A DNA stretch of 44,800 bases from CAYXVF01 sp964468125 (GTDB taxonomy: Bacteria > Myxococcota > XYA12-FULL-58-9 > CAYXVF01): the NCBI GenBank assembly GCA_964468125.1, contig CAYXVF010000048.1, forward strand, positions 1 through 44,800. Direction: 5' to 3'. Below are positions 24,953-33,010 of the stretch, one piece after another (the stretch's first letter is position 1; every line of letters begins with the position of its first letter). Under the pieces are notes generated by a model. The model did no database searches and was not told the origin of the DNA. It worked only from the letters and a program-made list of their open reading frames with translations. The position numbers and the translations under genes were made by a program.

Positions 24953-25786
24953 TTAGCCAAGCAGTGACAGCGCCAACGACGGGAGCTGGTTGGCCTGAGC
25001 CAAGACCGACGTACCCGCCTGCGCGAGGATCTGCGAGCGGGTCAGCGCCGCGGATTCCTCAGCCACATCCACATCCTGAATCCGGGAGTTCGCGGCCGAA
25101 AGATTCTCGAACACGGACCCCAAGTTGCTGATCGTCACGTTCAACCGGTTCTGCTTAGAACCAAGGTTCGCCCGCGTGGTCGAAACCGAGTTGATCGCCG
25201 TATCGAGTGCGTCGATCGCCGTCTGAGCATTGCCTTCGGTGGTCAGATCCGAGGCTCCGAGCCCCAGCGTCGTGGAGTCAGCCGCGCCGACCGTCAGGCC
25301 GATCTGATCGTCTGCCGTGTTGAAAATGCCCACCTGGAAGCTCACGCCGCCGCTGGAGAGGCTCCCGTCAATGAGCGCCTGCCCGTTGAACTCGGTGACG
25401 TTGACGATCCGGTTGATCTCCGCTTCGAGGTCCTGGAACTCGTCGTCGAGGAAGCCCCGCTCCTGCGCTCCGAGGGTGCCGCCGTTCGCGGACTGAACCG
25501 CGAGCTCGCGCATTCGAGCGAGCATCCCGTTGATCTCTCCGAGCGCGCCTTCGGCGGTCTGGATCATCGAGATGCCGTCGTTGGCGTTACGCTCAGCCTG
25601 CTTGAGGCCACGAAGCTGCGCGGTCAAGCGCGAGCTGATCGCGAGACCCGCCGCATCATCGGCCGCCTGGTTGATGCGGAAACCGCTGGCGAGACGCTGA
25701 ATGCTCGCGTTTTGCTGCATGCGAGTCTTCGCCAGCTTCTGCTGGGCTCCGATGCTCGCCGTGTTGGTCATGATCGAAAAGGACAT
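24953..25786 (-). CDS. fliC: flagellin
   Basis: A 277-residue flagellin. The N-terminal D0/D1 region (1-140) has MQQNASIQRLASGFRINQ, DDAAGLAISSRLTAQLRGL and NANDGISMIQTAEGAL. The C-terminal D1/D0 (about 190-277) has NLGSKQNRLNVTISNL and ends QANQLPSLALSLLG. The centre is very short, so the protein lacks the D2/D3 surface domains and should make a thin, smooth filament. It is the only flagellin here. A GGAG ribosome-binding site and a sigma-28 promoter about 100 nt upstream, plus a 5' leader hairpin, precede it. FliS downstream is its chaperone. Confidence 0.97.
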   Translation of the reverse strand: MSFSIMTNTASIGAQQKLAKTRMQQNASIQRLASGFRINQAADDAAGLAISSRLTAQLRGLKQAERNANDGISMIQTAEGALGEINGMLARMRELAVQSANGGTLGAQERGFLDDEFQDLEAEINRIVNVTEFNGQALIDGSLSSGGVSFQVGIFNTADDQIGLTVGAADSTTLGLGASDLTTEGNAQTAIDALDTAINSVSTTRANLGSKQNRLNVTISNLGSVFENLSAANSRIQDVDVAEESAALTRSQILAQAGTSVLAQANQLPSLALSLLG

Positions 25787-25819
25787 TTCTAACTTCTCCG
25801 TCTCATCGAGGTGCGTGCT

Positions 25820-25851
25820 GCACCGAGGGTTGGTTGTCCGAGACTCGGTGC
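25820..25851 (-). promoter_or_regulatory. hairpin in the fliC 5' leader
   Basis: A perfect 8-bp inverted repeat GCACCGAG/CTCGGTGC with a 16-nt loop lies between the sigma-28 promoter and the fliC start. The loop (minus strand) contains CGGAC and the ribosome-binding site just downstream contains ACGGAG. Paired GGA motifs, one in a loop and one at the ribosome-binding site, are a hallmark of CsrA-repressed leaders. No csrA or fliW gene is in this window, so that reading is speculative. Confidence 0.45.
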
Positions 25852-25888
25852 GCCATCGCCGCCCCTGTCTCCGCTTGCCTCACCCTTC

Positions 25889-25915
25889 GCATCGACGGAG
25901 CTGTTTCGACCTTTA
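25889..25915 (-). promoter_or_regulatory. sigma-28 (FliA) promoter of fliC
   Basis: Minus strand: TAAAGGTC (25908-25915), an 11-nt spacer, GTCGATGC (25889-25896). This fits the enterobacterial sigma-28 pattern TAAAGTTT-N11-GCCGATAA in layout and core bases. A near-identical element lies before flgM. Predicted leader length is about 95 nt. Confidence 0.82.
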
Positions 25916-25939
25916 GGGAAAATCTTCGGCCGGCTCGTT

Positions 25940-26824
25940 TTAGAAGAGCGGGCTCTGCTGGAACCCTTCTAGAATTCGCGCGGCCTGCAGCAGCGCACTC
26001 TGCATCGCGGATTGTGCCTCCAGCAGCTTCACGTAGGACTCCGCTTGGTCGATCCCCACGTTCTCAGCGACCGCCTCTTCCAGGCGCAGGTCGATGTCCC
26101 CGCGGAGAGTGTCCGCGTCGTTGAGCGCGTCCACGGCGACGCCGGTCTGCGTTCGACCGTCTTCGATCTGACGCAGAGCTGTTTCGATGTCTCCCAAACG
26201 CCCAGTCGCCGCCGCGGCGTCGTTGGCATTGAGGTCCGCGCTCAAGTCGTCCATCAGCCGAAACACGTCCACCGCGGTGCCACCGGCAAACACTGAATTT
26301 CCGGGTATGTTTGCTTGAACCGAGCGTCCGTCGAGCACCTCCACCTCGCGCGCGGTGCCGTCGCCGACAAAGGAGCCGTCGGACGCAAACGGGGGCGACT
26401 CCGTAGCATTGCCGCTGAAAACGTAGCGACCCGCGATTTCGCTGTTGGCCAGGGCCAACATCGCCTCTCGCATCTCCTCGAGTTCCTGCGCGTAGGCCCG
26501 TCGGTCGTCTGCGCTCAGGATGCCATTTCCCGCGGCAACCGCGATCTCCCGCGTTCGTGTCATGATGTTCTGCGCATCGTTGAGCGCGCTCTCGGTTACA
26601 CTCAGGTCGTCGCGCACGCGGTTCGAGACCCGCTCCATCGCTCCGAGGCGACGTTGCATCGAGCGCAAGACCTGCTCCCGATCGAAGGCTACGGGATCGT
26701 CGCTCGCCTTCAGCACGCGACGTCCGCTGCCCGCGCGTTCGTTGCTCTCGAGGAGCGTCGATTGGGCCCGCTCGATGTTGCGCTGCATCGAGCCGTAGAC
26801 CATCGATTCGGTGATTCTCGTCAT
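25940..26824 (-). CDS. flgL: flagellar hook-filament junction protein FlgL
   Basis: A 294-residue FlgL (HAP3), joining FlgK to flagellin. It has a flagellin-like N-terminus (MTRITESMVYGSMQRNIERA, then GRRVLKASDDPVAFDREQVL) and a flagellin-like C-terminal helix (QAESYVKLLEAQSAMQSAL). ATG 26824 is preferred to a GTG at 26833 because GAGGTG lies at the right distance before it. It begins 10 nt after the flgK stop. Confidence 0.94.
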   Translation of the reverse strand: MTRITESMVYGSMQRNIERAQSTLLESNERAGSGRRVLKASDDPVAFDREQVLRSMQRRLGAMERVSNRVRDDLSVTESALNDAQNIMTRTREIAVAAGNGILSADDRRAYAQELEEMREAMLALANSEIAGRYVFSGNATESPPFASDGSFVGDGTAREVEVLDGRSVQANIPGNSVFAGGTAVDVFRLMDDLSADLNANDAAAATGRLGDIETALRQIEDGRTQTGVAVDALNDADTLRGDIDLRLEEAVAENVGIDQAESYVKLLEAQSAMQSALLQAARILEGFQQSPLF

Positions 26825-26834
26825 CGCAGACACC

Positions 26835-28211
26835 TCATCGCTTCAGGCTCAGGACCGTCTCCAGCATCTCGTCCACCGTTTGAATCACCTTCGACGCCGC
26901 CTGATAGGCGCGCTGAGAGCGATCCAAGGCCAGGAGTTGTTCTTCGATCGACACTCCGCTGATTTGCTCGCGGACCGCAGTCAGCGCATCGAGACGTCCC
27001 TGCTGGAGGGTTTCCTCCGCCGACGCGGCCCGGACCGCGGTTCCGAGATCACTGACGATTCCACGCGCCGCCTCCGCAAGACTCTGAGTGCCCCCGCTCG
27101 CCACCAACGACGATTCGAGCGCGTTCATCGCACTGACTCCGGCGTTGTCTCCCGGTAGGGTCCCAGGCCCCGTAGCGGTCGCGATCAGGCTCGCGTCGGA
27201 GGCGATCACCGCGTCCACTCGGAAGTTGATCGCGGCTCCATCCACGGTGGCCGGCGCGGCGAAGAAGTCTCGACCCCCCGCGCCATCGAGCCCGACGAAG
27301 CCCTGATGGACGCCGTTGACCGCGTTCGCAAAGTCGAAGGCGAGCTGGTCGAGCGCTGCGATCGAATCCGCCACTGCTCCGTCCCGCGCCGCGAGAGAAC
27401 CTCCTATCGTGCCGCCGCTGAACTGCGCGGTGACGTCGCCCCGTGTGGTGCCTGGAATCTCGAGGCGAACGGTCCCGTCGCTCTCGGCGACCGCACGCAC
27501 CGCATAGGACTCGTTCTTCTGAGCGAGAACGATCCCGTTGACGACGACTGTCATATCGCCGTCGTCGTCTTCGATACCGTAAGCTCCGGCAAGCTCAGCC
27601 AGGCTCGCCAGCGCGCGATCGCGTTGGTCGCGCAACTCGTTCGCCGACTCACCGCCGGCTTCGGCCACCTTGATCGCCGCGTTCAGGCGCGCGACGTCGG
27701 CAGAGAAAGAATTCACCTGGTCGATGTCGCCGACGATGTCCTGGTTCAAGCCGTCCCGCGTCCGGTCGAGATCGCTGGCCATGCGCTGCATCGATCCCGC
27801 CAGACTCTCCGCCGCGGCGATGATCTCCCGTCGCTGGGCGGGGTCGTCGGGCGTCGCCTCGAGCTCGCGAAAGGCACCAAAGAATGCATCGATCTGCCCG
27901 AGCAACCCGCCATCGCCACCGTCGATGGCCACGTCCTCGAGCTGGCTCAGCCGAGCCGCTCGACGGTCGGCAAAGCCACTCAGTCCTAGCTGGTCTTCCA
28001 TGCGGCGCCGAACGATCTCGTCGTTTGCGCGATCGGTCGATGTGATCCGAACGCCCCAGGTGTTGGGGGGAACGGACGAGCGGACCACCTCCTGCCGCGT
28101 GTAGCCGGGTGTCGACGCGTTCGCGATGTTTTGCCCGGCAATCGTGGACGCGCGCTGCTCGGTGAACAGAGCGTTCGCCCCGAGGTTCAAGAGGGAGAAC
28201 AGGTTCGACAT
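26835..28211 (-). CDS. flgK: flagellar hook-associated protein FlgK
   Basis: A 458-residue FlgK (HAP1), the first junction ring between hook and filament. The N-terminus shows the rod/hook-type start NLGANALFTEQRASTIAGQN and ANASTPGYTRQEV. The C-terminus is the conserved helix LLALDRSQRAYQAASKVIQT followed by VDEMLETVLSLKR. Start ATG 28211 overlaps the preceding stop by 1 nt (TGATG). The upstream continuation of the frame is not family-like. Confidence 0.95.
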   Translation of the reverse strand: MSNLFSLLNLGANALFTEQRASTIAGQNIANASTPGYTRQEVVRSSVPPNTWGVRITSTDRANDEIVRRRMEDQLGLSGFADRRAARLSQLEDVAIDGGDGGLLGQIDAFFGAFRELEATPDDPAQRREIIAAAESLAGSMQRMASDLDRTRDGLNQDIVGDIDQVNSFSADVARLNAAIKVAEAGGESANELRDQRDRALASLAELAGAYGIEDDDGDMTVVVNGIVLAQKNESYAVRAVAESDGTVRLEIPGTTRGDVTAQFSGGTIGGSLAARDGAVADSIAALDQLAFDFANAVNGVHQGFVGLDGAGGRDFFAAPATVDGAAINFRVDAVIASDASLIATATGPGTLPGDNAGVSAMNALESSLVASGGTQSLAEAARGIVSDLGTAVRAASAEETLQQGRLDALTAVREQISGVSIEEQLLALDRSQRAYQAASKVIQTVDEMLETVLSLKR

Positions 28212-28513
28212 CACACATACCCTCTGGTCGAAGAGCGCGAGGGGCCTCCGACCTTTTCCCCCCGCACCCCGTAGGTCTCTTCCACTCCGAGCGCTTCGGC
28301 GAGCACACCGCTCAACCCCCCGCACAACCCGCGCAAACGAAGGAGTCGGCGCTCGAAATGGCGACGCAGTGACGGGTCTTCGAGGGACTCGAGTTGTTCT
28401 CCGAAAGCGGAAAGCGCGCTGACGGACTCGGTCAACCCCGCGCCGTCGAGGGCGAGCGCCGCAGATTCAGCTCGATCCAGGATCGGGTCGAGGTCTCGCA
28501 TCAGCGCGCTCAT
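28211..28513 (-). CDS. FlgN-like small protein upstream of flgK
   Basis: A 100-residue helical protein between flgM and flgK, the usual place of flgN, whose product is the export chaperone for FlgK and FlgL. Composition (LRLRGLCGGLSGVLAEALG near the C-terminus, amphipathic helices throughout) and size fit, but FlgN is poorly conserved and I see no diagnostic motif. Its start lies 7 nt after flgM and its stop overlaps the flgK start. Confidence 0.6.
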   Translation of the reverse strand: MSALMRDLDPILDRAESAALALDGAGLTESVSALSAFGEQLESLEDPSLRRHFERRLLRLRGLCGGLSGVLAEALGVEETYGVRGEKVGGPSRSSTRGYV

Positions 28514-28520
28514 CCGGCCA

Positions 28521-28826
28521 TCAGGCCTCCGACTCCACGAGTCTTTCGGCAAGGGCGCGCAGCTGCTGCGGATAGCTGCCGGAAGACACCTGAGCGCGGA
28601 GTCGTTCCAACCGCTCCGGGTCGGCGTTGCGCTCGGCCTCGAGGGTTTCGGCGATGGCTCCAACCGACTCGGCCAGGTCGGAGGCGCCGCTGCTCAAGGC
28701 AACGCTGTCTCCGCGGCGGTCGGCACCGCTCGCTTTGGGCGTGGTGCTTGGGTCCACCGTGCCGCTTTGGGCCACCCGGTCCGTGCCGACCGGGGTTCCG
28801 TTTGCTCTTTGACCGTCGATCTTCAT
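28521..28826 (-). CDS. flgM: anti-sigma-28 factor FlgM
   Basis: A 101-residue protein that holds FliA inactive until it is exported through the completed hook. The N-terminal half is disordered (as in known FlgM); the C-terminal half carries the FliA-binding helices, with RLERLRAQVSSGSYPQQL resembling the FlgM consensus. ATG 28826 overlaps the flgJ stop by 4 nt. A sigma-28 promoter lies 34 nt upstream inside flgJ, giving negative feedback on FliA. Confidence 0.85.
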   Translation of the reverse strand: MKIDGQRANGTPVGTDRVAQSGTVDPSTTPKASGADRRGDSVALSSGASDLAESVGAIAETLEAERNADPERLERLRAQVSSGSYPQQLRALAERLVESEA

Positions 28827-29608
28827 CGTTGTGCTCCCCAAACTCGGGTCTCAATTCGGGCATCGACGGGATCGGTCGCGCCTTTAGGAAAAAAGTCGCC
28901 ACGGGACCACTTTTTCAGGAGCGGCTCAGGATCGACAGCGGCTCGTTTTGAACCGGTATCCACCCGAATCTCGAAATGCAGGTGGGCGCCGTGCGATTCG
29001 GGTCCCGTATTTCCCACGGTGCCGATCGCCTCACCAGCGGCGAGCTTCTCGCCCACCCGCAGCCCGTCGCGAACCTCACGTAGGTGCAGGTAGCGAGAGC
29101 TCACCCCAGCACCATGGTCGATCTCGAGCCACACACCACCTGAAGCTTCGGGGTCACGATTCAACCGACGAACGGTCCCGGCCCGGGCAGCACGCACCTC
29201 CGTGCCTTCCGGGCGAGCGAGGTCCAACCCGCGGTGTTCGTGGCCTGGACGCTCAGCCCCAAACCGCTGGAGCGAACCGAGTCGGTGAACGCGACCCGAC
29301 ACCGGCGGCACCCAGCCGGGCCCATCGAGGAGTGACTGCGCAGCCTCGGGCAATGGCTCCGCGCCGAACTGACGGGCGAGCTCTCGGTCGAGCCCGCTCG
29401 TTCGCTCCGCCAGAATCCTCGCGAGCTCCTCGTCGAACATCGAGGTGTAGACGCCGCGGGCAAAGCTCTCCTCTCCTCCGACCGAGCGGCGCATCGTCTT
29501 CAGGACCTCACCCCACAACAACGCCTCGAAACCGTCCGCCGCTTCCTCGAGCTCGTGTCGCTCCGGCGTCGGAGCCGTGAGCTGAGGGATGCCATCGAGC
29601 GGACTCAT
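28823..29608 (-). CDS. flgJ: FlgJ-type rod-binding protein fused to an M23 peptidase
   Basis: A 261-residue two-domain protein. Residues about 20-85 form the FlgJ rod-binding domain (ADGFEALLWGEVLKTMRRSV, FDEELARILAER). Residues about 105-230 form an M23 (LytM-type) zinc endopeptidase with HRGLD (His125, Asp129), His175 in YLHL, and HLH (209-211), so all metal and catalytic positions are present. It should assemble on the rod and cut peptidoglycan crosslinks to let the rod pass. In gammaproteobacteria the second domain is a glucosaminidase instead. There is no signal peptide; export through the flagellar apparatus is expected. It overlaps flgI and flgM by 4 nt each. Confidence 0.93.
   Translation of the reverse strand: MSPLDGIPQLTAPTPERHELEEAADGFEALLWGEVLKTMRRSVGGEESFARGVYTSMFDEELARILAERTSGLDRELARQFGAEPLPEAAQSLLDGPGWVPPVSGRVHRLGSLQRFGAERPGHEHRGLDLARPEGTEVRAARAGTVRRLNRDPEASGGVWLEIDHGAGVSSRYLHLREVRDGLRVGEKLAAGEAIGTVGNTGPESHGAHLHFEIRVDTGSKRAAVDPEPLLKKWSRGDFFPKGATDPVDARIETRVWGAQR
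28860..28886 (-). promoter_or_regulatory. sigma-28 (FliA) promoter of flgM
   Basis: Minus strand: TAAAGGCG (28879-28886), an 11-nt spacer, GTCGATGC (28860-28867). The -10 octamer and the spacing are identical to those of the fliC promoter. It is embedded in the 3' end of the flgJ coding region and gives a leader of about 27 nt before the flgM ATG. Confidence 0.82.
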
Positions 29609-30828
29609 TGGATCACCAGCTCCGCCTGGAGCGCCCCGGAGCTGCGCAGCCCCTGTAGGATCGCGACGAGATCGCGCGGCGAAACCCCGAGAGCGTTCAA
29701 GGCCTGCACGACGTCGCTCAGAGACGCACCTTCCTCCAGCTCGCGAAGCTGCCCGCCTTGCTCCTGTGCGGTCACCCGCGTCTCGGGCACGACGGCCGTA
29801 TCACCACGCCGAGAAAAAGGTCCCGGTTGGGACACGGAAAAACTCTCGGAGACGGCGACCGTCAACCCACCGTGCGCGATGGCGACCGGCGCGATCTTCA
29901 CTCTCTCACCCAAGACGACGGTCCCCGTGCGCTCATTGATCACCACGCGCGTCTCGCGATCCGACTCGACCTCGAGCGCTTCGAGCTCGGCGACGAGGCG
30001 CGGCACGCTCTCGACAAAGGCCTGGGGCACTCGCACGAGCACGGTTCCCGCATCCAGAGGTTCCACGCGGGGGAGAGCTTCCGCTTCCGACTCGTCATCG
30101 GCGGGCTTCGCCGTCTCGCTCTCTTCGTCCGCCGGCCCTGCGGAATCGGCGGAGGCCTCCGGGGAATCTGTGGGCTCTTTCATCGGCGCTGGTGCAATTT
30201 CATCGAGCCTGCCTCGGATCGCGTCGGCGACACGCACGGCGGTGGTGAAATCCGGCGCTTTGAGACTGATGCGCAGCTCCGAGCGGTTGAGCTCAAAGGG
30301 GACCTCCCGCTCGACGAGGGCGCCACCGGGGACGCGCCCGACGGTCGTGAAATTCTTCTGCACATTCGACCCGGTCCGCCCACCGGCGGAGAAGCCGCCG
30401 ACGGAGACGCCGCCTTGCGCGACTGCATAGACTTTCCCGTCTGCGCCTTTCAGTGGCGCCATGAGGAGAGTCCCGCCCTGCAGGCTCTTCGCTGTACCGA
30501 TCGATGACACCGTCACGTCGAGGCGCTGGCCCGGTCCGATGAACGCCGGTAGCTCGGCGGTCACGACGACCGCGGCTACGTTTCTGAGGATGAGCTGGCT
30601 CGTATCGATGCGCACGCCCAGCTGCTTCAACATGCTCGCCACGGACTGGACGCTGAAACGGGCCTGTTGGTCGTCGCCCGTGCCCGCCAGGCCGACCACC
30701 AGACCGTAGCCGACGAGCTGGTTGGCGCGAGCACCCTGCACATTTGCGAGCTCTTTGATCCGCGCGGAGACGGCCAGGGCGTCTCGGCTGGCGAGCAAGA
30801 TCATCAGGATGAGGAACGTACGCTTCAT
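29605..30828 (-). CDS. flgI: flagellar P-ring protein FlgI
   Basis: A 407-residue FlgI, forming the periplasmic P ring around the rod. A signal peptide (1-19, ending DALA) precedes the conserved start RIKELANVQGARANQLVGYG and GLAGTGDD. The C-terminal part has LDAGTVLVRVPQAFVESVPR, VVINERTGTVVLGERVKIAP and LNALGVSPRDLVAILQGLRS. Unusual: an acidic, proline-containing insert of about 45 residues (212-257) separates the two halves, rich in Glu, Asp, Ser and Ala. Total length is larger than the usual 360-370 for this reason. It is 10 nt after flgH. Confidence 0.95.
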   Translation of the reverse strand: MKRTFLILMILLASRDALAVSARIKELANVQGARANQLVGYGLVVGLAGTGDDQQARFSVQSVASMLKQLGVRIDTSQLILRNVAAVVVTAELPAFIGPGQRLDVTVSSIGTAKSLQGGTLLMAPLKGADGKVYAVAQGGVSVGGFSAGGRTGSNVQKNFTTVGRVPGGALVEREVPFELNRSELRISLKAPDFTTAVRVADAIRGRLDEIAPAPMKEPTDSPEASADSAGPADEESETAKPADDESEAEALPRVEPLDAGTVLVRVPQAFVESVPRLVAELEALEVESDRETRVVINERTGTVVLGERVKIAPVAIAHGGLTVAVSESFSVSQPGPFSRRGDTAVVPETRVTAQEQGGQLRELEEGASLSDVVQALNALGVSPRDLVAILQGLRSSGALQAELVIQ

Positions 30829-30838
30829 CGCATCACCT

Positions 30839-31528
30839 CTAGAACGGCCAGATCACGTCCAGCATGCGGTCAAACCAGCCGGGCTTTTGTCGCTCGGAGA
30901 TCACGCCGCGGCCAGTGAGCTCGAGCTCGACATCCGCCATCATCGACGATGCCACCGAGTTGTCGGGGCCGATGTCGATGGGACGAATGACCCCACTCAG
31001 GTAGAGGAACGTTTCCTCGTCGTTGATCAGCAGCACCTTGGTTCCTTCGACGTAGAAGTCGCCGTTGGCGAGCAACGTGCGAATCCGCACAGGCAGGGTC
31101 GCGGTGACCTCGCCGCGACGAGACGTCTGACCGCCCCCTTCGAACTCCGCTTCGGTCGCGAAATCAAAGAGGGCTGCCGGATCGAGTCCGGGATTCGCTG
31201 CGGCGAGCTTTCCCATCGCGGCCAGGAACGAAGAAACTCCAACCGTTCGACTGCTCGAGCGAGACGTGGAGGTTGATGCATCGCGCGTCGCATCCGAGCG
31301 CTCATCCACCGCGACGGTCACGATGTCCCCAACCCGGCGAGCTCTCGCATCCTCAAAGAGGCCCGCCGAGCCTTCGCTCCACAACGAGCCTGCCGTTCGG
31401 GCCGCGTCCGGCGCCGCGTACTCCGCAGGCTGGTAGTCGCGTTGCTTCTGCTCATAGGGATGAATGTGCCGTACGCAGCCACTCATCAGCAGGAGCACGC
31501 CCCCGAGTACGGACGAGAATGCTCTCAC
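30839..31528 (-). CDS. flgH: flagellar L-ring lipoprotein FlgH
   Basis: A 229-residue FlgH, the outer-membrane L ring. It has a lipoprotein signal with LMSGC (acylated Cys18), then SLWSEGSAGLFEDARARRVG, GDIVTVAVDE and, at the C-terminus, YLSGVIRPIDIGPDNSVASS followed by VELELTGRGVISERQKPGW. These are the family's conserved blocks. The start overlaps the flgA stop by 4 nt. Confidence 0.96.
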   Translation of the reverse strand: MRAFSSVLGGVLLLMSGCVRHIHPYEQKQRDYQPAEYAAPDAARTAGSLWSEGSAGLFEDARARRVGDIVTVAVDERSDATRDASTSTSRSSSRTVGVSSFLAAMGKLAAANPGLDPAALFDFATEAEFEGGGQTSRRGEVTATLPVRIRTLLANGDFYVEGTKVLLINDEETFLYLSGVIRPIDIGPDNSVASSMMADVELELTGRGVISERQKPGWFDRMLDVIWPF

Positions 31529-32211
31529 GGTCTCACCTCCACCGCTCCCGATTCACCGATCACGCCCTCGACGACGCGAACAGCACCATCCGGGAGCACA
31601 CGGATCAGATCGCCGAAGCGTCCCTTTTCTTGGGCGATCCCCGCTCCACGCACAGTCACCGATCCCACCCGGGCGATGACGTCCACCCGTTCCCCCCGCT
31701 GCACCGCCACCTTCGCCTGACGTAGCTCGAGATCCGCCGTGACGAGCGCCACCGCCTCCCGACGCCCTTCCACCGCCACCTCCACGCGAAGGGACTGCTT
31801 CCCCGCGCGCAATCGCTTTGGCCATTGAACGTCCACCCACACCTCACCCTTCGGCAGGCTCAGCGCACCGCGAGCGTGCACCGCTCGGAGCAAAGCTCCC
31901 CCCAGCCCCTCGCGAAGTGTGGCCGCACGGACGAGGTCTTCGAGCTCTCCCTCGGTCAGGACCTGTCCAGGTCGCGCGACCGCGATCCGCGACGGAATTC
32001 GAATGCCGCTCAGGGGCACACGCGCCTCCCGCAGGCGGCGTCGAATACGTCGTCCGCTGATGACGAGCCGTCCCCCGGGCTCGGGCGCGGGTCCAATGTC
32101 CAGCCCCGCGATCTCCGGAGGGACTTCGTCCACGAGGTCCGCCAGAACGATCCGATCGCCCTCGACCTCTCTCGGCGCGAGCAACGCCGCTGCGAGCAGA
32201 ATCGTCACCAT
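31525..32211 (-). CDS. flgA: P-ring assembly chaperone FlgA
   Basis: A 228-residue periplasmic chaperone needed for FlgI polymerisation. A short signal sequence is followed by a beta-rich SAF-like domain with VISGRRIRRRLREARV-type segments and the conserved end region: VQRGERVDVIARVGSVTVRG then GIAQEKGRFGDLIRV. It lies 3 nt after flgG and overlaps flgH, matching its function with the ring genes. Confidence 0.92.
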   Translation of the reverse strand: MVTILLAAALLAPREVEGDRIVLADLVDEVPPEIAGLDIGPAPEPGGRLVISGRRIRRRLREARVPLSGIRIPSRIAVARPGQVLTEGELEDLVRAATLREGLGGALLRAVHARGALSLPKGEVWVDVQWPKRLRAGKQSLRVEVAVEGRREAVALVTADLELRQAKVAVQRGERVDVIARVGSVTVRGAGIAQEKGRFGDLIRVLPDGAVRVVEGVIGESGAVEVRP

Positions 32212-32214
32212 GCT

Positions 32215-33000
32215 TCACCTCAGGTTAGCGGTAGTCCTCAGCATCTCGTCCGCCGCTTGGATCACTTTCGAGCTCGTCTCGTAGGCCCGCTGGGTCGTGA
32301 TCAGGTCCATCATCTCGGTCACGACCTGGACGTTTGAGCTCTCCAGAAAACCCTGGAGCAGGCTGCCCGCTCCCTGTTCGCCCGGCGTGGTGAGCAGCGG
32401 CTGTCCGCTCGCCGGGGTCTCCGCGAAGAGATTGCGGCCCAGCGCCCGCAGTCCGGCCGGGTTGACGAAATGCGCCAGCTGCAGCTGACCGATCTGAACC
32501 TCCTCTGTCGATCCGGCGCGACGCACGGTCACGGCCCCATCGCGGGCGATCGTCAGCGCCTGCGCATCCGGCGGGACCGCGAGCGCCGGCTCCACGGGCA
32601 TTCCCGCGCTCGTCACCAACTGTCCCTGAGCATCTGTCTTGAGGGATCCGTCCCGCGTGTAGGCGATTTCACCGTTGGCGTCGCGAATCTGGAAAAAGCC
32701 GTCCCCTTCGATGGCCACATCGAGCGCTCCTCCCGTCTGCTTGAGATCCCCCATCGTGTGGGAACGCGCGGTGGCGACCGCGCGAGTTCCGTGCCCCACC
32801 TCGATGCCCACAGCCGAGCGTTGATCCCCCTCCGCGAGCGCCCCTGGGCTCGTGATCTCGTCGTAGAGGAGATCCTGAAACTCCGCCCGCGCCCGTTTGA
32901 ACCCTGTGGTGTTAACATTGGCGAGGTTGTTGGCGATGGTTTCGATGCGAAGCTCCTGTGCTTGCATCCCTGTCGTTGCGCTCGACATGGCTCGCTGCAT
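32215..33000 (-). CDS. flgG: distal rod protein FlgG
   Basis: A 261-residue distal rod subunit. Conserved N-terminus MQRAMSSATTGMQAQELRIE then NNLANVNTTGFKRARAEFQ, and central GDGFFQI. The C-terminus has NPAGLRALGRNLFAETPASG, LLQGFLESSNVQVVTEMMDL and YETSSKVIQAADEM. ATG 33000 matches the family start; the frame's earlier start at 33024 overlaps flgF and lacks similarity. Confidence 0.97.
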   Translation of the reverse strand: MQRAMSSATTGMQAQELRIETIANNLANVNTTGFKRARAEFQDLLYDEITSPGALAEGDQRSAVGIEVGHGTRAVATARSHTMGDLKQTGGALDVAIEGDGFFQIRDANGEIAYTRDGSLKTDAQGQLVTSAGMPVEPALAVPPDAQALTIARDGAVTVRRAGSTEEVQIGQLQLAHFVNPAGLRALGRNLFAETPASGQPLLTTPGEQGAGSLLQGFLESSNVQVVTEMMDLITTQRAYETSSKVIQAADEMLRTTANLR

Positions 33001-33010
33001 CTCAGTCTCC

